In this document: positions 62,601 to 64,000 of the stretch, piece by piece
Numbering within the stretch: position 1 is the stretch's first letter
Layout: each line of letters starts with the position of its first letter
Source: an uncultured bacterium
Lineage (GTDB): Bacteria > Myxococcota_A > Bradymonadia > UBA7976 > VGTA01
DNA length: 64,000 nt
NCBI GenBank assembly: GCA_943788935.1
Contig: CALSSE010000005.1
Span: 186,001 to 250,000, forward strand
Direction of reading: 5' to 3'
Made by a program: the position numbers and the translations under genes
The notes under the pieces: model-generated
Database searches by the model: none
What the model was told of the DNA's origin: nothing
The model's input: only the letters and a program-made list of their open reading frames with translations

Positions 62601-64000
62601 CAAGCTCTGCTCATCACGATGAGCTGAAATCAAGCTCGCATAAGTCCCAAAAGCGAGGGCCTCTGCCTCCGCTTGGGTCAAGTTCAAGGTGATCGGGTTC
62701 GGTGGCGTCAAAGATGAGCGACCGAGACGTTTCGCACAAGCCTCAGCGAGCTGGTGTTGTCGTCGCAGCTCAGCGGTCCATCTCTTGGCTTCTTCACTGC
62801 TCCGCGGGAGATGACTGAGCGCCTCGGCGGCATATGTCCGCGCTCTTGCTTCAACATGGGTGAGACAGCGAGCGAGGAGGCTCCAACACTCGCTGTTCAT
62901 CCAGTGGGGCTTGCTCCCCTGCGGCTTCTTCTCTCTCTCTCCTGACTCGAAAGAAGACATCTCCGCCTCCCACTTAAGGTCGGCTGGAGGTCGGCGAGCG
63001 CTCATCTCCTCTGCCCACCCATCAGCGAGCTGCTCTAGGCTGTGAGCACGAGAGATCCAGTCAGCACAGCGACGACGCAGTTGGTAGTCATCACTGGAGA
63101 GTCCAGCGATCAGTAGAGGACAGTCGCCGCCATGACTCAAAAGTTTGATCAGCTCCATATACATCACCGACTCACCCCCGCGCCCACCACGGTTGATCAG
63201 TCGCGAGAGGCGACGCTCCTCTTCCATGCCTCCCAGAGTGAGAGAGGCCTTGATATCCTCGTCGTCGGTTAGCTCAGCGCTGAGCTGGTTCATCCCTCGT
63301 TGATCACTCAATGAGATGAGCGCCCAAGCGATCGAATGATCTTGATCATCCGACTTCAACTGACTCGCGAGCGCAGTGGTCGCCTCTGCTGGTGCACACG
63401 CTCTTAGTGAAGCCCGCAAAGTGTGAGCGAGCTCTTCATCAATCGCGCTCATCGCGCCTTCACTTCGATAGCGCTCAAGGAGAGCCCACACGGCGGTAAA
63501 CCCTCCCTCAAATCGACCTTCAACGATGACTTTCACCGCGGCGGTGACCCGGTCTCTCCATCGTCGGTGTGCTCTCGTGACCGCTCCCTCGATCTGATCA
63601 TTGACCGAGACCAACGCTTGTAGAGACTGCTCAGCGAAGACTATGCCTACAGCGCTCGCCTCTGATCCACTGCTCGCTTCTGATCCACTGCCCGCCTCGG
63701 ATTCACTCACCCCTGCTCGAGCTTGAGCGCTCGCTGCGACGAACGCTCTCTGTTGAGCAGAGAGCGCCAAGGTGACCTGTCTCTTCCATTGCAAGTCATC
63801 TAAGAGTCCAAACTCTCCCCCTGCCGATTCCTGCGCAGCGATCACCTGCTCGGCTTGGGGAGCCGGAGTCTGTAGGGCCTCTAGCGCAACACTGAGAGCC
63901 CTCTCATCACCAACTCTCGCCAGAGTGAGCGCAGCTCGATCTCGTATGTCAGCATGATCATGATCGAGGAGTTTGGCGGCGACTGAGACCACCTCATCAC
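59670..64000 (-). CDS. Giant HEAT-repeat protein (N-terminus outside the window)
   Basis: At least 1,440 residues; the frame stays open to the window edge, so the start lies beyond 64000. It consists almost entirely of HEAT-type repeats of about 30-40 residues (RDRAALTLARVGDERALSVALEAL, LRSEALEALGYMSKSEVAEEIL, TTRCLAAIALAYAQNSAGVPLLM, HWREQAVTALGLSRDLRAVPTLMNLF). Acidic inserts (EEEREEEEQ) interrupt it. No enzyme domain is visible in this part. HEAT solenoids serve as large binding scaffolds. It is the first visible gene of the HEAT-SWIM-RT unit. The missing 5' end may hold an N-terminal domain and upstream genes such as an ATPase. Confidence 0.9.
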   Translation of the reverse strand, partial: DEVVSVAAKLLDHDHADIRDRAALTLARVGDERALSVALEALQTPAPQAEQVIAAQESAGGEFGLLDDLQWKRQVTLALSAQQRAFVAASAQARAGVSESEAGSGSEASSGSEASAVGIVFAEQSLQALVSVNDQIEGAVTRAHRRWRDRVTAAVKVIVEGRFEGGFTAVWALLERYRSEGAMSAIDEELAHTLRASLRACAPAEATTALASQLKSDDQDHSIAWALISLSDQRGMNQLSAELTDDEDIKASLTLGGMEEERRLSRLINRGGRGGESVMYMELIKLLSHGGDCPLLIAGLSSDDYQLRRRCADWISRAHSLEQLADGWAEEMSARRPPADLKWEAEMSSFESGEREKKPQGSKPHWMNSECWSLLARCLTHVEARARTYAAEALSHLPRSSEEAKRWTAELRRQHQLAEACAKRLGRSSLTPPNPITLNLTQAEAEALAFGTYASLISAHRDEQSLQALVPLFPSDPIGARALLQMSLRLDDSLQRRALIVLDEEGEVLQLSDLGRAELLISSGQSTCIERGAQLLARVSDERALELIHSDDGIGASTAMRALLELYPTRGLQILTRGFESANERLRSTAINHWVSLLKAWPTEDKPLTEDHEAEARARSLSQLEVKLLQALSEDQSREGSLTELLKVYGGKGQESASGEVQLLVSERLIGQRALDEAGRSLLVKPLKTLIASTEPNTYKRALSCLQDLKVSGAAKVVLDRLVKDPTQSADASSTWRALSSLRDSSIVSRLLKLMGDSRWESDDLERCVLEISGFDEPIDEEAIWEEMSEEEREEEEQRAYQEETLSALITRCVQLGRYESIKYHLHLIEAAKTTRSSQVEAALLKLAKLPEGVVTDQLREEALESLRWRVEYRTFDPAPLEALVKHRHQTTRCLAAIALAYAQNSAGVPLLMGIARDRGESSHWREQAVTALGLSRDLRAVPTLMNLFDDQEDTLRSEALEALGYMSKSEVAEEILSRLIDGLADYQLVEAALSGIRQFNEPAGWRALRALLLRAQMNSRINDQMIEALISDPTEEASETLTKVLRESDLFGKASRVKAYNAWCARLLRAAGVDRADDLSPLLVAATELFKTDLTHSDEWEESVRVILDHGEASLWIELCFGTASRGSKHRSTVSRFESKLRELSPAPLSPLLQRLAEAIEGAPNLAQMTLTLVGGDSANLSVEDRELLLDATISIGDRWREMEVARLAGAHQPQQAKLMKLWRQLIWLWGRSEGGEVPIWFALCAEGLDVELYREALFSLELLSLEGVASEVIDQRLMSCAAAQAPELSAVITRLAISAGLADHALSDDRAESVGGLSLADWDAVSRVSTVEVTESAFSAARRGDFFALNALIANDDSASLIRLLTELQSGDLSHLDEETQLGLISASARLANDAVEQALIDLAKNSSSESLQREGWRARRRSIRRRQQRERHRLPSPNH

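Overview
The window looks like a chromosomal segment from a predatory or marine member of the Myxococcota, most likely a Bradymonadales-like lineage of moderate GC content. This is an inference. It rests on many cysteine-rich lipoproteins with an Asp/Glu/Ser/Thr-rich linker after the lipobox, MopE-type and DUF4215 repeats, GRGGMG-type Ser/Thr kinases, a DUF1552/DUF1592 pair, formylglycine-generating-enzyme (FGE) fold proteins, and a reverse transcriptase of the myxobacterial retron type. No rRNA, intact tRNA, prophage or CRISPR array was seen.

Layout. 1-4.7 kb: surface lipoproteins (CotH-like, GH128-like, MopE-like) and a TIGR03643 protein. 4.7-8.4 kb: a partly decayed AT-rich stretch with a degenerate tRNA-Gly, an FkbM methyltransferase broken by a 20-bp tandem duplication, a zinc-ribbon protein and a TylF-type methyltransferase. 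8.4-19 kb: a Ser/Thr kinase with an extracellular LamG-like sensor, membrane proteins, a GC-rich esterase, a WG-repeat lipoprotein and a ThuA/sugar-lactone-oxidase fusion. 19-29.4 kb: a MotA-like protein, an LRR protein, a Nei-type glycosylase, the DUF1552/DUF1592 pair, and a cupin lipoprotein enclosed between two ~284-bp copies of the 3' end of psd. 29.4-32.5 kb: a kinase-FGE fusion gene whose last ~100 bp resemble a hypermutated variable region. A short inverted template-like copy lies about 0.43 kb downstream, with every mismatch at a template adenine. 32.6-44.1 kb: an asparagine-synthase-like protein, SelO, a collagen-like/DUF4215/FGE protein, an aminotransferase and two exported proteins. 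44.1-56.2 kb: GH31, a TPR-methyltransferase, glyoxalase I, DUF2157 with a frameshifted GDYXXLXY partner, lipoproteins and a dihaem cytochrome. 56.4-64 kb: an operon, transcribed leftward, of a giant HEAT-repeat protein, a SWIM zinc-finger protein and a retron-type reverse transcriptase with no obvious room for an msr-msd RNA.

The two best candidates for something undescribed are the HEAT-SWIM-RT operon (56.4-64 kb) and the DGR-like VR/TR pair at the kinase-FGE gene (29.45-30.06 kb). A third theme is an exceptional density of short (6-26 bp) near-perfect tandem repeats. They occur between genes, across stop codons, inside signal-peptide n-regions and inside broken genes, which suggests very active replication slippage.
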